Shown here: in pieces, positions 54,163 through 63,113 of the stretch
Numbering within the stretch: the stretch's first letter is position 1
How the letters are laid out: each line of letters starts with the position of its first letter
Source: CAMTWZ01 sp041749075
GTDB lineage: Bacteria; Bacteroidota; Rhodothermia; Balneolales; HLUCCA01
Assembly: GCA_041749075.1 (NCBI GenBank)
Contig: JBGTBY010000035.1
Span: 1 to 64,000, forward strand
Direction of reading: 5' to 3'
DNA: 64,000 bases
Position numbers and translations under genes: made by a program
The notes under the pieces: generated by a model
The model's input: the letters and a program-made list of their open reading frames with translations, nothing else
Database searches by the model: none
What the model was told of the DNA's origin: nothing

Positions 54163-54325
54163 TGAGACTCCGATAGGGATAGGATTTGTTGATTGATAGG
54201 TCGTCATCCCATCGATATCACAAATCATGCCAATCGCGGATTCTATGCATTTAGCGCTAAAACCCTATTCGACTGAATGTTGAAGCAGACAGTACCTAGT
54301 CAACTGTTTGGTAAACCCGACGCGA

Positions 54326-55699
54326 CTATTTTTTTCCCATCCAACGGATTGCCATCCATATCAGCACCAAATAGAGGGCCAATGCGATGCTGATGTAGCC
54401 GAAGCCAGCAGTTAGATCCTCGAAATGATTGACTGGTGCGTTGATGAGGATGAGTAGGGGGAAACCAAGCGCAAGGGCGAGTCCGCTTCCATACACCAAA
54501 TCGTGACTGACGGGCGATTTCAGTCTTGCATCCAATACTCGCAACAAAACCATGGCCGATTGCATGGTTCCGGTCATGTTGCCGAAGATGGCGACGAACC
54601 GTTCGAGTTGAAAGTCGGCAAAGCCATTCTTGGTCAGATTGCGGATCACCCACCACGTGCCAGCGGTCACAGCCACGCTCATGAGCAGAATAGGGAGCCA
54701 GTAGTCTGCGATCACCATGAAGCTGATCGCAGCAACCGATGCCACCACCATCACATCCATGAAGACATTCGAGAGGCGGGTCATGGTGGTGTCATCGACG
54801 GTATGTCCTGCGCCGGAGGCATCCAGTCCTTTGCGTACCATCATCGCCACAATCGCCGCCAGTATGAAATGAAACGACCAAAGGGTGTTGATTTCAGCTT
54901 CGGCTCCGATGGATATCAGTACAAATTCCAGCCCTTTCACAACGATCCAGTTGAGGATGTAGGTGAAGCCGATGAGCCCGATATGCAAACTCAGTGATTC
55001 GATGGCTTCGGGGGAGGTGGTGAGGTGTCCGCCATGGGGTTTCGGATTGGAATGGATGATGCCCGTTCTCACATCCTCATCCATCGCATGTTCCGATTTC
55101 AGATAGGCGGCTTCGCCCTTTCGGATGCCGCGTCGCACCATACCGATTCCCACGGTATATGCAACAAGGAAGCCGATAGCGGCGAAGGTGAGTCCGACGA
55201 TGCCACCCGATTCAAACCCATAGGCTTCCCAATGGTGACCGATGGTGTACGCGATGCCAGGGTTCATCCCGAACGCCAAAGGCATGAGTAAGCCGATTCC
55301 GGGAAACAGATCCGGCCATATCGTGAAGATCAACGAGAAAGCGATGGTCATCCCGATCAAGGCCTGCACCAAATAAGTGAAGATGAAGATCAGACCGAAT
55401 TGGATGGGTGTCGTTGAGGAGCTTCTGTCCGGTTTGCGAAGGCTTAGTCCGATGAACAGTAGCGCTAGCAAATGATACACATACGCGCCTAAGCGTTCGG
55501 ATTCGAGGCTGATCCAGCCGAATCCATTCATCCCGATGAACAATCCCAACATGCCGCCAATGAGGTTGTTTGGAATGAGGGAATCCTGAAACCAGGTCAC
55601 ATATCGCCTCAGGACCGTAGCAATTACTAGCAGGACTCCGATCCAGGCCACATCCAGCATGATGTCGCCTAAGGTGATTCGGAGGTCCCACGCGCTCAT
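54326..55699 (-). CDS. Sodium/glutamate symporter-like transporter (GltS family)
   Basis: 457 residues with about 11 hydrophobic helices. The re-entrant-loop-like parts LIPNNLIGGMLGLFIG and LPLAFGMNPGIAYTIGHHW resemble the pore motifs of the ESS/GltS family; the LxFGMNPG sequence is the equivalent of FGMGPG in E. coli GltS. It probably couples Na+ to glutamate or a similar carboxylate, but the changed substrate loop leaves the substrate open. A cytosolic loop (about 195-235) is charged. It overlaps the acyltransferase stop by 4 nt. Confidence 0.75.
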   Translation of the reverse strand: MSAWDLRITLGDIMLDVAWIGVLLVIATVLRRYVTWFQDSLIPNNLIGGMLGLFIGMNGFGWISLESERLGAYVYHLLALLFIGLSLRKPDRSSSTTPIQFGLIFIFTYLVQALIGMTIAFSLIFTIWPDLFPGIGLLMPLAFGMNPGIAYTIGHHWEAYGFESGGIVGLTFAAIGFLVAYTVGIGMVRRGIRKGEAAYLKSEHAMDEDVRTGIIHSNPKPHGGHLTTSPEAIESLSLHIGLIGFTYILNWIVVKGLEFVLISIGAEAEINTLWSFHFILAAIVAMMVRKGLDASGAGHTVDDTTMTRLSNVFMDVMVVASVAAISFMVIADYWLPILLMSVAVTAGTWWVIRNLTKNGFADFQLERFVAIFGNMTGTMQSAMVLLRVLDARLKSPVSHDLVYGSGLALALGFPLLILINAPVNHFEDLTAGFGYISIALALYLVLIWMAIRWMGKK

Positions 55700-56889
55700 T
55701 TCGGCGTTTCCCCTTTTTGCAGCCTGCGGATGTAGATTTGCCAGGCCAGTGCGCTTCCTCCATCCAGATCGATCTGAATGGTTCCTCCGCTGGCTGGATA
55801 TAAGCTCAACTTATGGTTCTGTTCGATGGACATGTACTTGATGTCGGGAATCGGAACATGGTGCGTTTCACCTTCGGCGGTCCAAATCACATGCTGATCG
55901 GTGAGCGACATGTGTCCGTGAGGCAGGGTGATCAGATTCAATTTCTTGTCGAGTGTATAGAGGCGTCGGTCGTGCGCTTCAAGCAATATGCCGGAGTTCG
56001 TATTTGCCTCCATCGGCAATGTGTTCAGCTGATCGAAGACGTCCAAAAGGGAGGTTTCTGTGCCGGAATCATCCACCAAACGGGAATGACGATTCAGGTT
56101 GAATTTGAAATCAGGAGCAGTGCGGCTTCGTACCTGATGTCCATCAGGGGAGTAAACAGCGCCTAAGACTCCGGTCACCGGACAGCGATACAAGAACCGC
56201 TCGATACCCGCAGCTGGCTTGTAAGCGGCATAGGGAAGGGTCTCGGCAGGAGGGTTGTATTCCTCGAATCGGATGGCGGAGCGACACGCTTCTGCAAACG
56301 CTTCGAACTCTGTAAAATCACTGGCATGCAATGGCTTGAGCCATCTGACTTCAGTGGAATTTAGTCGTGGATAATTCGCCCATCTCGGCCAGGAGAGGAA
56401 GGAACCATGCAACTGGACCGGATGCACGGGCACATTCATTTTCCAGAACAATTTCAGAGTGGATTCGATGAGTCCTTTCGGGCGCCCATCCCAGCGACGT
56501 CCCCCTTCCGGAAAAATCACAATGCGACGTTTCTGATCCACCATCTTCATCACCGCGCGGATCACATGAGGCTCCGGCACATACTTTAGTGTCGGAACGA
56601 TGCCGACCGAATCCATTGCCACAGCCGACACGAAGTTATGAAACTGCTCACGGGTCATTACGCCTGCGGTGGGTTCATCCGACAACAATGTGTTCAGAAA
56701 AAACGGATCGCAGTAGTTCGAATGATTCGCATAGATGAAACAGGCGCCCGGTTTGGGCATGTTTTCGCGTCCGGTCACCCGCACATTGAAGAACACACGC
56801 GATCCGCCGACCAATATGTGATGCAGGATCTTACCGGTGACGGGATTGAACCCGCGATCATTCTTCTTAAATCGGAAATCGGTGCTCAT
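55696..56889 (-). CDS. PlsC-like acyltransferase with an unassigned C-terminal domain
   Basis: 397 residues from the ATG at 56889, which overlaps the CrtI-like stop (ATGA). The first 215 residues form a lysophospholipid-acyltransferase domain: FIYANHSNYCDP (the HxxxxD motif) and VIFPEGGRRWDG (FPEG). The remaining 180 residues, from about PVTGVLGAVYSPDG to the end, are beta-rich with no motif I can name and may be a PH-like fold. Coupling to a carotenoid-type desaturase suggests it acylates a related isoprenoid or lipid; that is inference. Confidence 0.75.
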   Translation of the reverse strand: MSTDFRFKKNDRGFNPVTGKILHHILVGGSRVFFNVRVTGRENMPKPGACFIYANHSNYCDPFFLNTLLSDEPTAGVMTREQFHNFVSAVAMDSVGIVPTLKYVPEPHVIRAVMKMVDQKRRIVIFPEGGRRWDGRPKGLIESTLKLFWKMNVPVHPVQLHGSFLSWPRWANYPRLNSTEVRWLKPLHASDFTEFEAFAEACRSAIRFEEYNPPAETLPYAAYKPAAGIERFLYRCPVTGVLGAVYSPDGHQVRSRTAPDFKFNLNRHSRLVDDSGTETSLLDVFDQLNTLPMEANTNSGILLEAHDRRLYTLDKKLNLITLPHGHMSLTDQHVIWTAEGETHHVPIPDIKYMSIEQNHKLSLYPASGGTIQIDLDGGSALAWQIYIRRLQKGETPK

Positions 56890-58343
56890 AAGGACGATAT
56901 GACATGATTGGCGGATAGGATGCACAACGGAATTCCACCGCCAGGGTGCGTGCTTCCGCCCACAAGATAGAGACCTTTCACCAATGGTGAGGCGTTTCGG
57001 GGACGTAAAAAAGCGGCATATCGGCTGTTGGAGGAAGTCCCATAAATACTGCCTTTATTGGACCGATATCGGTTTTCAAAATCCGCTGGTGTGATCACTT
57101 TTTTCACCTTGATGTGGCTTTGAATGCCCCCATCCAGTTTCAATCGCAGGATTCGGATGATGTGATTGGCATAGGATTCTTTCAATTTCTCCCAATCCTG
57201 CCCCGGTGCGGTATATGGCGCATTGACGAGAATGAACAGGTTCGAACCACCTTCAGGCACATGATCGGGATCGGAATAGGAGGTATTGGCGATGTAGATG
57301 GTCGGATCATCCGGGAGGCGTTTCCGCTTGAAAATCTCTTGAAATTCCTTCTCGTAATTCTCCGAAAAGAAAATGTTATGATGAGCGAGCTGGGGGTAGG
57401 TTTTGTCGAGGCCCAACATCAGCACAAATCCGGAACAAGAGGGTTCGATGGCGGAAAAGGATGCTTTTCTGGGTTTGCTCACCACACTGTCAGGAAGCAA
57501 GCGGGTGTAGGTGTCGGTCGAGTCTGAATTCGATACAACAATATCGAAACGCCTTCCATCCACACCCACGGCGACGCCGTCTTCCACATCGATCTGTTGG
57601 ATGGTCTGATTGAATTCGAACCGCACACCCAATGATTCTGCCAGTTTTTGAAGGGATGTGGCGATGGAATACAGTCCACCTTTCACATAATACCCGCCTT
57701 GAACGAGCTCCACATACGGAATGACATTGAGTGTAGCGGGAGCGAGGTAAGGGGATGAGCCGTTGTACGTGGTGAATCGCTTGAAAAACTGCCTCATGTA
57801 AGGCGTTTTGAACGATGAATCAACGCGATCGCTAACCGTGGTGAAGGCATCGATTCGCAAAAGATCGAAAAAGTTCACATCCTTCAGATCCGCCCATTTG
57901 CTGAGTTTGTTGAACAGAAACGCATTCGCTGTGCGCTTATATAATTTTTCGCTGTAGCGCAGAAACCCCTCGTATGCGTCGGCATCCGCCCCGGCGAAGG
58001 TCCGGATCGACGCGACGGTCTGCTTCACATCGTGGCTGCAATCGAAGACCGTGCCATCCGGATACACATACCGGCAGATCGGATCCAAGGGCATCAGCTC
58101 GAGATGATCACTCATCTTGGCTCCGCAATCCGCATATAACTTTTCGAGTACGAACGGCATGGTGAGCAGAGACGGACCCGTATCGAAGCGAAATCCCTCT
58201 TCTGAGAACTCCGACATCTTCCCGCCAACGCGTTCGGTACGTTCAATCACCGTAACGGCGTATCCTTTCTTTGCCAGCAGACAGGAAACGGCCAATCCGC
58301 CGATTCCGGCACCGATCACAACCGCTTGCATTGGGCCACGCAT
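56886..58343 (-). CDS. CrtI-like phytoene desaturase / FAD amine oxidase family
   Basis: 485 residues (a second ATG at 58331 would give 481). The FAD Rossmann motif is VVIGAGIGGLAVSCLLAKKGY; the ends show the CrtI-type ERTERVGGKMSEF, RFDTGPSLLTMPFVLE and the late GLYLVGGSTHPGGGIPLCILSA. This family includes phytoene desaturases and CrtO/diapophytoene oxidases. No crtB or other carotenoid gene is in the window, so the exact reaction is uncertain. It begins inside the end of rlmD and its stop overlaps the acyltransferase start, so all three are coupled. Confidence 0.87.
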   Translation of the reverse strand: MRGPMQAVVIGAGIGGLAVSCLLAKKGYAVTVIERTERVGGKMSEFSEEGFRFDTGPSLLTMPFVLEKLYADCGAKMSDHLELMPLDPICRYVYPDGTVFDCSHDVKQTVASIRTFAGADADAYEGFLRYSEKLYKRTANAFLFNKLSKWADLKDVNFFDLLRIDAFTTVSDRVDSSFKTPYMRQFFKRFTTYNGSSPYLAPATLNVIPYVELVQGGYYVKGGLYSIATSLQKLAESLGVRFEFNQTIQQIDVEDGVAVGVDGRRFDIVVSNSDSTDTYTRLLPDSVVSKPRKASFSAIEPSCSGFVLMLGLDKTYPQLAHHNIFFSENYEKEFQEIFKRKRLPDDPTIYIANTSYSDPDHVPEGGSNLFILVNAPYTAPGQDWEKLKESYANHIIRILRLKLDGGIQSHIKVKKVITPADFENRYRSNKGSIYGTSSNSRYAAFLRPRNASPLVKGLYLVGGSTHPGGGIPLCILSANHVISSL

Positions 58344-59713
58344 TCGATGTGATAGGTATGTGGAAACATGTCGACCGGCTGAACCTGTGTGGTTTCGTAG
58401 GCGCCACTCATCAAAGCCAAATCACGAGCCAACGTAGAGCTGTTGCAACTCACATAAATGATTTTGGGAATCTTAAGATCGATGAGCCGTTGAACCACGT
58501 CGGCATGCATACCAGCGCGAGGGGGATCGGTGATGAGTACATCCGGGAGTCCGTATTTGGCCAACAGATCATCCGAAAACACGTCTTTCATATCGCCTTG
58601 CTCGAAGGACACATTCGTCACGCCATTATCCGAGGCGTTTTTCCTCGCATTCGCAATGGCGGTTTCGTTCAATTCCACACCGACCACATGCTTGGCAACA
58701 TCACTCACATGCATACTGATGGAGCCAACGCCGCAATACAGATCGTATACAAGGTCGTTTGGCCCGATTTCCGCATAGGCCTTAGCTGTGTCATACAAGA
58801 TTTCGGCTTGAGGCGTGTTGGTCTGGAAAAACGCGTTAGGACCTATTCGATAGGTGTGTTTTCCTAGGGTTTCAGTGATGGTACCCGGACCAAATAGAAC
58901 TTCTTCATATCGACCGATGGATGTCGGCGATTGGGTATCGTTCACATTCACAACGACGGTTGTAATAGAGGGAAATGCCGCTAACAAGGCGTCTTTCAAT
59001 GGCAGAAGGATCGATTCATCATAGTCATACGTCACCAGATTCACCATCAGGTCGCCGGTGTTCTGTCCGTTGCGGATCATCAGATTTCGCAAGAATCCGT
59101 TTCGGGTATGTGAATTGTATGCCGGAATCTGTACACGAATGGCATACGCCCGAACGAAATCCAAAATCTCATACGAAATCGGAATCTGAAGATGACACTC
59201 GTTCAGATTCAGGATTTTGTCATATCGACCCGGAATATGCAATCCGAGTGCGGTGGTCTGAGTGAACACCTCGCCAGAAGCCACCTCCTCATCGGTCAGC
59301 CATCGCCGCTCAGCGAAGGTGTATTCCATCTTATTGCGATAATGGAAGGAATCGACGCATCCGATGGTTGGATGTGGTTCCAATTGGCGCAATCCACCGA
59401 TGCGATGAAGATGGTCTCGCACATGACCGCACTTGAAGTCCGTTTGTGCTGGATAGGAGACGTGTTGCCATGTGCATCCGCCACACACAAACGCATGCTG
59501 GCAAGGAGGGGTGACGCGATCCGGGCCTGGTTCCCGCACATGTAACAATGTGCCTTCCGCGAAACTCGATTTCTTTTTTGTGATGCGGACGTCAACGAGA
59601 TCGCCCGGTGCGGTTCCACCAACGAACACAGCCAAGCCGTCTAATTTGCCGATTCCTTTTCCTTCATACGCCGCGGAATCGATGCGGAGGGTTACGATCT
59701 CACCTTTTTTCAA
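58316..59713 (-). CDS. rlmD: 23S rRNA (uracil-C5)-methyltransferase RlmD / TrmA family
   Basis: 465 residues. An N-terminal TRAM domain (EIVTLRIDSAAYEGKGIGKL) is followed by iron-sulfur Cys residues (PPCQHAFVCGGCTWQHVSY plus a later Cys in TDFKCGHV), the SAM site (YDLYCGVGSISMHVS), the TDPPRAGMH loop and the nucleophile region (IIYVSCNSSTLARDL). These give a full 5-methyluridine methyltransferase of rRNA or tRNA. RlmD (U1939) is the best name but RlmCD-type specificity cannot be excluded. It is 3 nt downstream of the cyclic-nucleotide-binding gene. Confidence 0.88.
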   Translation of the reverse strand: MKKGEIVTLRIDSAAYEGKGIGKLDGLAVFVGGTAPGDLVDVRITKKKSSFAEGTLLHVREPGPDRVTPPCQHAFVCGGCTWQHVSYPAQTDFKCGHVRDHLHRIGGLRQLEPHPTIGCVDSFHYRNKMEYTFAERRWLTDEEVASGEVFTQTTALGLHIPGRYDKILNLNECHLQIPISYEILDFVRAYAIRVQIPAYNSHTRNGFLRNLMIRNGQNTGDLMVNLVTYDYDESILLPLKDALLAAFPSITTVVVNVNDTQSPTSIGRYEEVLFGPGTITETLGKHTYRIGPNAFFQTNTPQAEILYDTAKAYAEIGPNDLVYDLYCGVGSISMHVSDVAKHVVGVELNETAIANARKNASDNGVTNVSFEQGDMKDVFSDDLLAKYGLPDVLITDPPRAGMHADVVQRLIDLKIPKIIYVSCNSSTLARDLALMSGAYETTQVQPVDMFPHTYHIECVAQCKRL

Positions 59714-59716
59714 ATG

Positions 59717-60247
59717 TCAACCGGATGTGTAATACGTTTCGAATTGCAAGGATAGGGCTTCGGCTTCACCGGCATGCTTTTTGAGATGGTTGATCGTGAT
59801 CTGTAATTGCTTCAATGCGATCATGTTCAAAATTCCGAGAAATTTGATCCCCACTTTTGGGAACCGGCGGCATAAGGTTTCAAGATCGGGCTTGAAGAAG
59901 CCATACAACGTGCAATCGGTGACGCATCGAGCAGATGACATCCGGCGCATGTCGTATCCTACAGACAAGGCACCGAAACTCTCCGGCGCTTCCAAACGGT
60001 AGCTTGGTTTGTCGGCATTGTCCTCATCTTCCGTCTCAATGACCAACTCCACAATCCCAGATTCGATGATATACATTCCGGTACCGGGGTCGCCCTGGTA
60101 GTAGATGTATTCGCCGGCCCGATAGGTGCGTTCATTGCATAATTGAAGAAAAGACATTCGTTCAAACGGATTCATTTGAGAGAGAAATCGTGATTTGAAA
60201 ATCACATTCGATTTCTGCTTCAAGTCCGATAAATTCTTGATCGCCAT
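59717..60247 (-). CDS. Cyclic-nucleotide-binding-domain protein
   Basis: 176 residues. Residues about 20-145 form a cNMP-binding-like beta roll (FLSQMNPFERMSFLQLCNERTYRAGEYIYYQGDPGTGMYIIESGIVELV, SFGALSVGYDMRRMSSARCVTDC). The phosphate-binding cassette is not the usual FGExxLL-PRxA form, so cAMP binding is doubtful. No helix-turn-helix follows; the C-terminus is a long amphipathic helix (KQLQITINHLKKHAGEAEAL). It may be a scaffold or sensor. It lies between the Omp85 and rlmD genes in one run. Confidence 0.82.
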   Translation of the reverse strand: MAIKNLSDLKQKSNVIFKSRFLSQMNPFERMSFLQLCNERTYRAGEYIYYQGDPGTGMYIIESGIVELVIETEDEDNADKPSYRLEAPESFGALSVGYDMRRMSSARCVTDCTLYGFFKPDLETLCRRFPKVGIKFLGILNMIALKQLQITINHLKKHAGEAEALSLQFETYYTSG

Positions 60248-60259
60248 GTGAAAAATGCC

Positions 60260-62539
60260 TTAAAATGAATGTCCGATGCCGAAGTGAATATACGAACCGG
60301 GGGAGTTAAACCACCCCTTCGGCTTACCATCCGTGTTCACCGACGGATCATGGATCTTATAGGCCACATCGATACGGAAAATGATGTATTCCCAATCGAG
60401 CCGCACGCCTAATCCAGCTCCGACAGCCAATTCTTTATAAAAGTCGTTGTAATTGAAGCGCCCTCGATCATCAATTGACCCGGGGCCGTACCAGATGTTA
60501 CCCACATCCACAAATCCGGCGATATGCCAGTTGGTGCTGATGACATTCCGGAGTAGCAGGTGTCTCAATTCAACGAACGTGGCCAGTTTCACATCGCCTC
60601 CGTTCACGGTCACTGCGCCTTCGGGCACGTCTCCCGGACCGAGACGTAGCGGCCTCCATCCCCGGATGTCATTGCTTCCACCTGCGAAAAATCGTCGATT
60701 CAGAGGGATTTGGCTTGTTTCGGCATACGCATAGGCCGCCCCGCCATAAAAACGCCATGCGAATACCGTATTGTCGAAAAAGCTGAAATAGCGTCGATGA
60801 TCGTATGATGCCTTCACATATCGGGCATAGGAGAGAGTGGAATCCGAAAAGGTGAAGCTCGGTATGGTGCCCTGCAAGGGCTCGCCAGGACGAACCAAGT
60901 ATTTCTCGATCAACCAAGGGATGTTTCCACCTGACTCAATCGAGAACTCATTCACCGATCCGCGATTCCGTTTGATGAAATCGGTATTGAACGATCGGAT
61001 GGTGTACCGGATGGTGGAGTTGAACTGCTGACTGAAATCCGACAGAATCCGCTCACGTTGGAATGGGTTTTCTGGGAATAAACGGTTAATCCGAACGCGG
61101 AAGGAATCGGACGGACTCGCATCCAACCAATCCAACTCGATGAGTTCCAATGTGCTGGATAAGGTCGGGCGATGTTGCACATCATAGGTCATGTTAAACC
61201 GGATGTTGGCGTTCACAGTGAAGTTCAACTGACTGACCTGTGCGACAGTGATTCCATACCGCGTTCGGGAGTTCACAAATGCAGATCGATCATTCAATGA
61301 ATTGAGGGGAAAGTGCAATTTCGGAACGGAATAGACCACGTTTCCCTCGAAACTGCGCAATAGATCCTCTCGGATACTCGGCGCGTTCTCAAAACTTCCT
61401 TTGGCACCGATCTCCAAGGCTTCGGCCATTCCGAACAGGTTGTTATTGGTGTACACGATCCCCGCACCGGCTCCGAATCCAAAGCGCTGCATCCCGAAGA
61501 TATCCGATCGAATGCGTTGACGCGGGATGGTCTGCATATCAATTCGGACAGGCAATGTATCGAGCGCGAAATTAGGCAAAGTCCCGTCTTCACTCAGCGA
61601 GAATTGCTGCACATTCAGCATTCCGAGATTCTGATATCGACGGATCGTCTGCAAGTACATCTCATGGTTGTATGGCGTTCCGGGCTCGATCGAGACGTTC
61701 GAGTACAACAATCGGAAGCGGGACAGGGCTTCTTCATCTTTCCGAGCGAAATAGGATCCATTTTCGGTTTGAAGGGTGTCGTATCGAGGGGTTTTTGTCA
61801 AGCCGGTCGGACCCGACAAATTCAAAAAGACATCACCGAATGTATAGGTTTGTCCGGGTGTGATGCGGAACATCATATCGATCTGAGTCGGGTTCAGTGA
61901 GTCGCGTTTGATGATGGCGCGGATCGAATCATTGGAAACAGACGCATACCCATTGTTTTTCAGAAGTTCGATGATGGCGATACGCTCCAGTCCGATCAGG
62001 TCATAATCCAGCGTTTTTTGAACAGTATAGGTTGAATCATCGATTCGGCGGTCGGCCAGATTGCTTCGCCGGTAGAATCGTTGAAGAATGGTGGCATCAT
62101 CAAAATCGGGAAAGCCACTGTAGGTGACTGTCTGAATCTCCGATGGATTCCCTTCATTGATGAGAAAGGATACCTCAACTTTTCCTTTCGTGAATTCGGT
62201 AATGATGGTATCGACGCGGTTGTCGAGGTAGCCTATGGAGCGGTAATAGCCGGAAATCCGTTCGATGTCGGCCGCGACCGTGATCCGATCCAACATGAAA
62301 GGGGCTTCACCCCAATTTCCATTCAAGCTATTTACCCAAAGCCATACTTTGAAACCCGGAATGCTGAACAACTCTCGGTTGGCTTGGGTGCGCACCAGGG
62401 TTTCGAGGGTCCCGGCTCGCACGTTTTCATTACCGGCGAACCGAACCCTGTTCACAATCATCTGCTCTTGGGCGAGGGCCGATCCCCAAGAGGCAAAAAA
62501 GACGAATACAAAAACAAGAAAACGATCAGACGTCGTCAT
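60260..62539 (-). CDS. Omp85-family outer-membrane protein with POTRA domains (BamA/TamA-like)
   Basis: 759 residues from the ATG at 62539 (MTTSDRFLVFVFVFFASWGSALAQ signal), which has AAGAAGG 8 nt upstream; longer in-frame starts exist at 62557 and 62563. At least three POTRA-like segments follow (about 25-300: VNRVRFAGNENVRAGTLETLV, KVEVSFLINEGNPSEIQTVTYSG, TPGQTYTFGDVFLNLSG), then a barrel with the Omp85 motif FFAGGSNDIRGWRP and the C-terminus HFGIGHSF. It inserts or exports outer-membrane proteins. The five-POTRA layout of BamA is not evident, so TamA-like is possible. Confidence 0.87.
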   Translation of the reverse strand: MTTSDRFLVFVFVFFASWGSALAQEQMIVNRVRFAGNENVRAGTLETLVRTQANRELFSIPGFKVWLWVNSLNGNWGEAPFMLDRITVAADIERISGYYRSIGYLDNRVDTIITEFTKGKVEVSFLINEGNPSEIQTVTYSGFPDFDDATILQRFYRRSNLADRRIDDSTYTVQKTLDYDLIGLERIAIIELLKNNGYASVSNDSIRAIIKRDSLNPTQIDMMFRITPGQTYTFGDVFLNLSGPTGLTKTPRYDTLQTENGSYFARKDEEALSRFRLLYSNVSIEPGTPYNHEMYLQTIRRYQNLGMLNVQQFSLSEDGTLPNFALDTLPVRIDMQTIPRQRIRSDIFGMQRFGFGAGAGIVYTNNNLFGMAEALEIGAKGSFENAPSIREDLLRSFEGNVVYSVPKLHFPLNSLNDRSAFVNSRTRYGITVAQVSQLNFTVNANIRFNMTYDVQHRPTLSSTLELIELDWLDASPSDSFRVRINRLFPENPFQRERILSDFSQQFNSTIRYTIRSFNTDFIKRNRGSVNEFSIESGGNIPWLIEKYLVRPGEPLQGTIPSFTFSDSTLSYARYVKASYDHRRYFSFFDNTVFAWRFYGGAAYAYAETSQIPLNRRFFAGGSNDIRGWRPLRLGPGDVPEGAVTVNGGDVKLATFVELRHLLLRNVISTNWHIAGFVDVGNIWYGPGSIDDRGRFNYNDFYKELAVGAGLGVRLDWEYIIFRIDVAYKIHDPSVNTDGKPKGWFNSPGSYIHFGIGHSF

Positions 62540-62771
62540 AGTCGAAGCCTTCTTCATCCTCACCGTGGAAGAAGTCTTCTTTCATGATGTAGTCGGGCCA
62601 GATTTCTTCGATGCTTTCGTAAGGCGTGTCGTCTTCTTCATCCAGTTCGTAAAGATTATCAATGACTTGCTGTGGGCAGCCGTTGCGTTCCGACCATTCG
62701 ATCAGTTCATTGCGAGTGGCTGGCCAAGGTGCGTCTTCGAGAGTGGCGGCTAGTTCAACGGTCCAGATCAT
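62526..62771 (-). CDS. DUF2795-like small acidic protein
   Basis: 81 residues. The body WPATRNELIEWSERNGCPQQVIDNLYEL and PYESIEEIWPDYIMKEDFFH match the DUF2795-type small proteins found near outer-membrane and housekeeping genes. The C-terminus is strongly acidic (HGEDEEGFDYDDV). The gene is complete, with a possible TACCTTCG promoter box at 62821-62814 and a leader of about 40 nt. Its end overlaps the start of the Omp85 gene by 14 nt. Confidence 0.85.
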   Translation of the reverse strand: MIWTVELAATLEDAPWPATRNELIEWSERNGCPQQVIDNLYELDEEDDTPYESIEEIWPDYIMKEDFFHGEDEEGFDYDDV

Positions 62772-62813
62772 ATGTTACCCGTTCGTGAAATCAGTGAATA
62801 TTTGTGTGCGTAA

Positions 62814-62856
62814 CGAAGGTAGCTGAAAATAATTTTCAATGGTTTCGCTATCTTCA
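62814..62856. promoter_or_regulatory. Divergent promoter region of DUF2795 and tatA
   Basis: TACCTTCG (minus, 62821-62814) and TATCTTCA (plus, 62849-62856) are TAnnTTTG-like boxes pointing away from each other in the 132-nt gap between the two start codons. Unlike most others here they leave 5' leaders of about 40 nt. Confidence 0.35.
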
Positions 62857-62903
62857 TGGATAATGCGCTAAAGGCGCGCAAATATACAAGAAAAAACTTC
62901 ATT

Positions 62904-63113
62904 ATGGGTTTAGGTGCTATTGAATGGATTGTGATCGTTTTGATCATCCTATTATTGTTCGGTGCGAAGAAGATTCCAGAATTGGCCCGTGGCCTCGGTC
63001 AGGGGATAAATGAGTTCCGTAAAGCGTCTACGGACATCCGCAGAGAGATTGAAAAAGGTGCTGACGACGTAAAAGAAACTCCTCGTAAGAAAGACGACGC
63101 TTCCCTGCAGTGA
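62904..63113 (+). CDS. tatA: Sec-independent protein translocase subunit TatA
   Basis: 69 residues from the ATG at 62904 (MGLGAIEWIVIVLIILLLFGAKKIPELARGLGQGINEFRKAS). One membrane helix, the FGAKKIPELA hinge, an amphipathic helix and a charged tail identify TatA/E. An upstream ATG at 62856 would add a non-conserved charged 16-residue lead and is rejected. TatA forms the protein-conducting part of the twin-arginine system. Its stop overlaps the gatA start (GTGA). Confidence 0.94.
   Translation: MGLGAIEWIVIVLIILLLFGAKKIPELARGLGQGINEFRKASTDIRREIEKGADDVKETPRKKDDASLQ

Noticed and set aside
62856..62903. Longer start of tatA at 62856
   Set aside because: The 16 added residues are charged and precede the conserved MGLGAIEW start; the ATG at 62856 falls in the promoter box.
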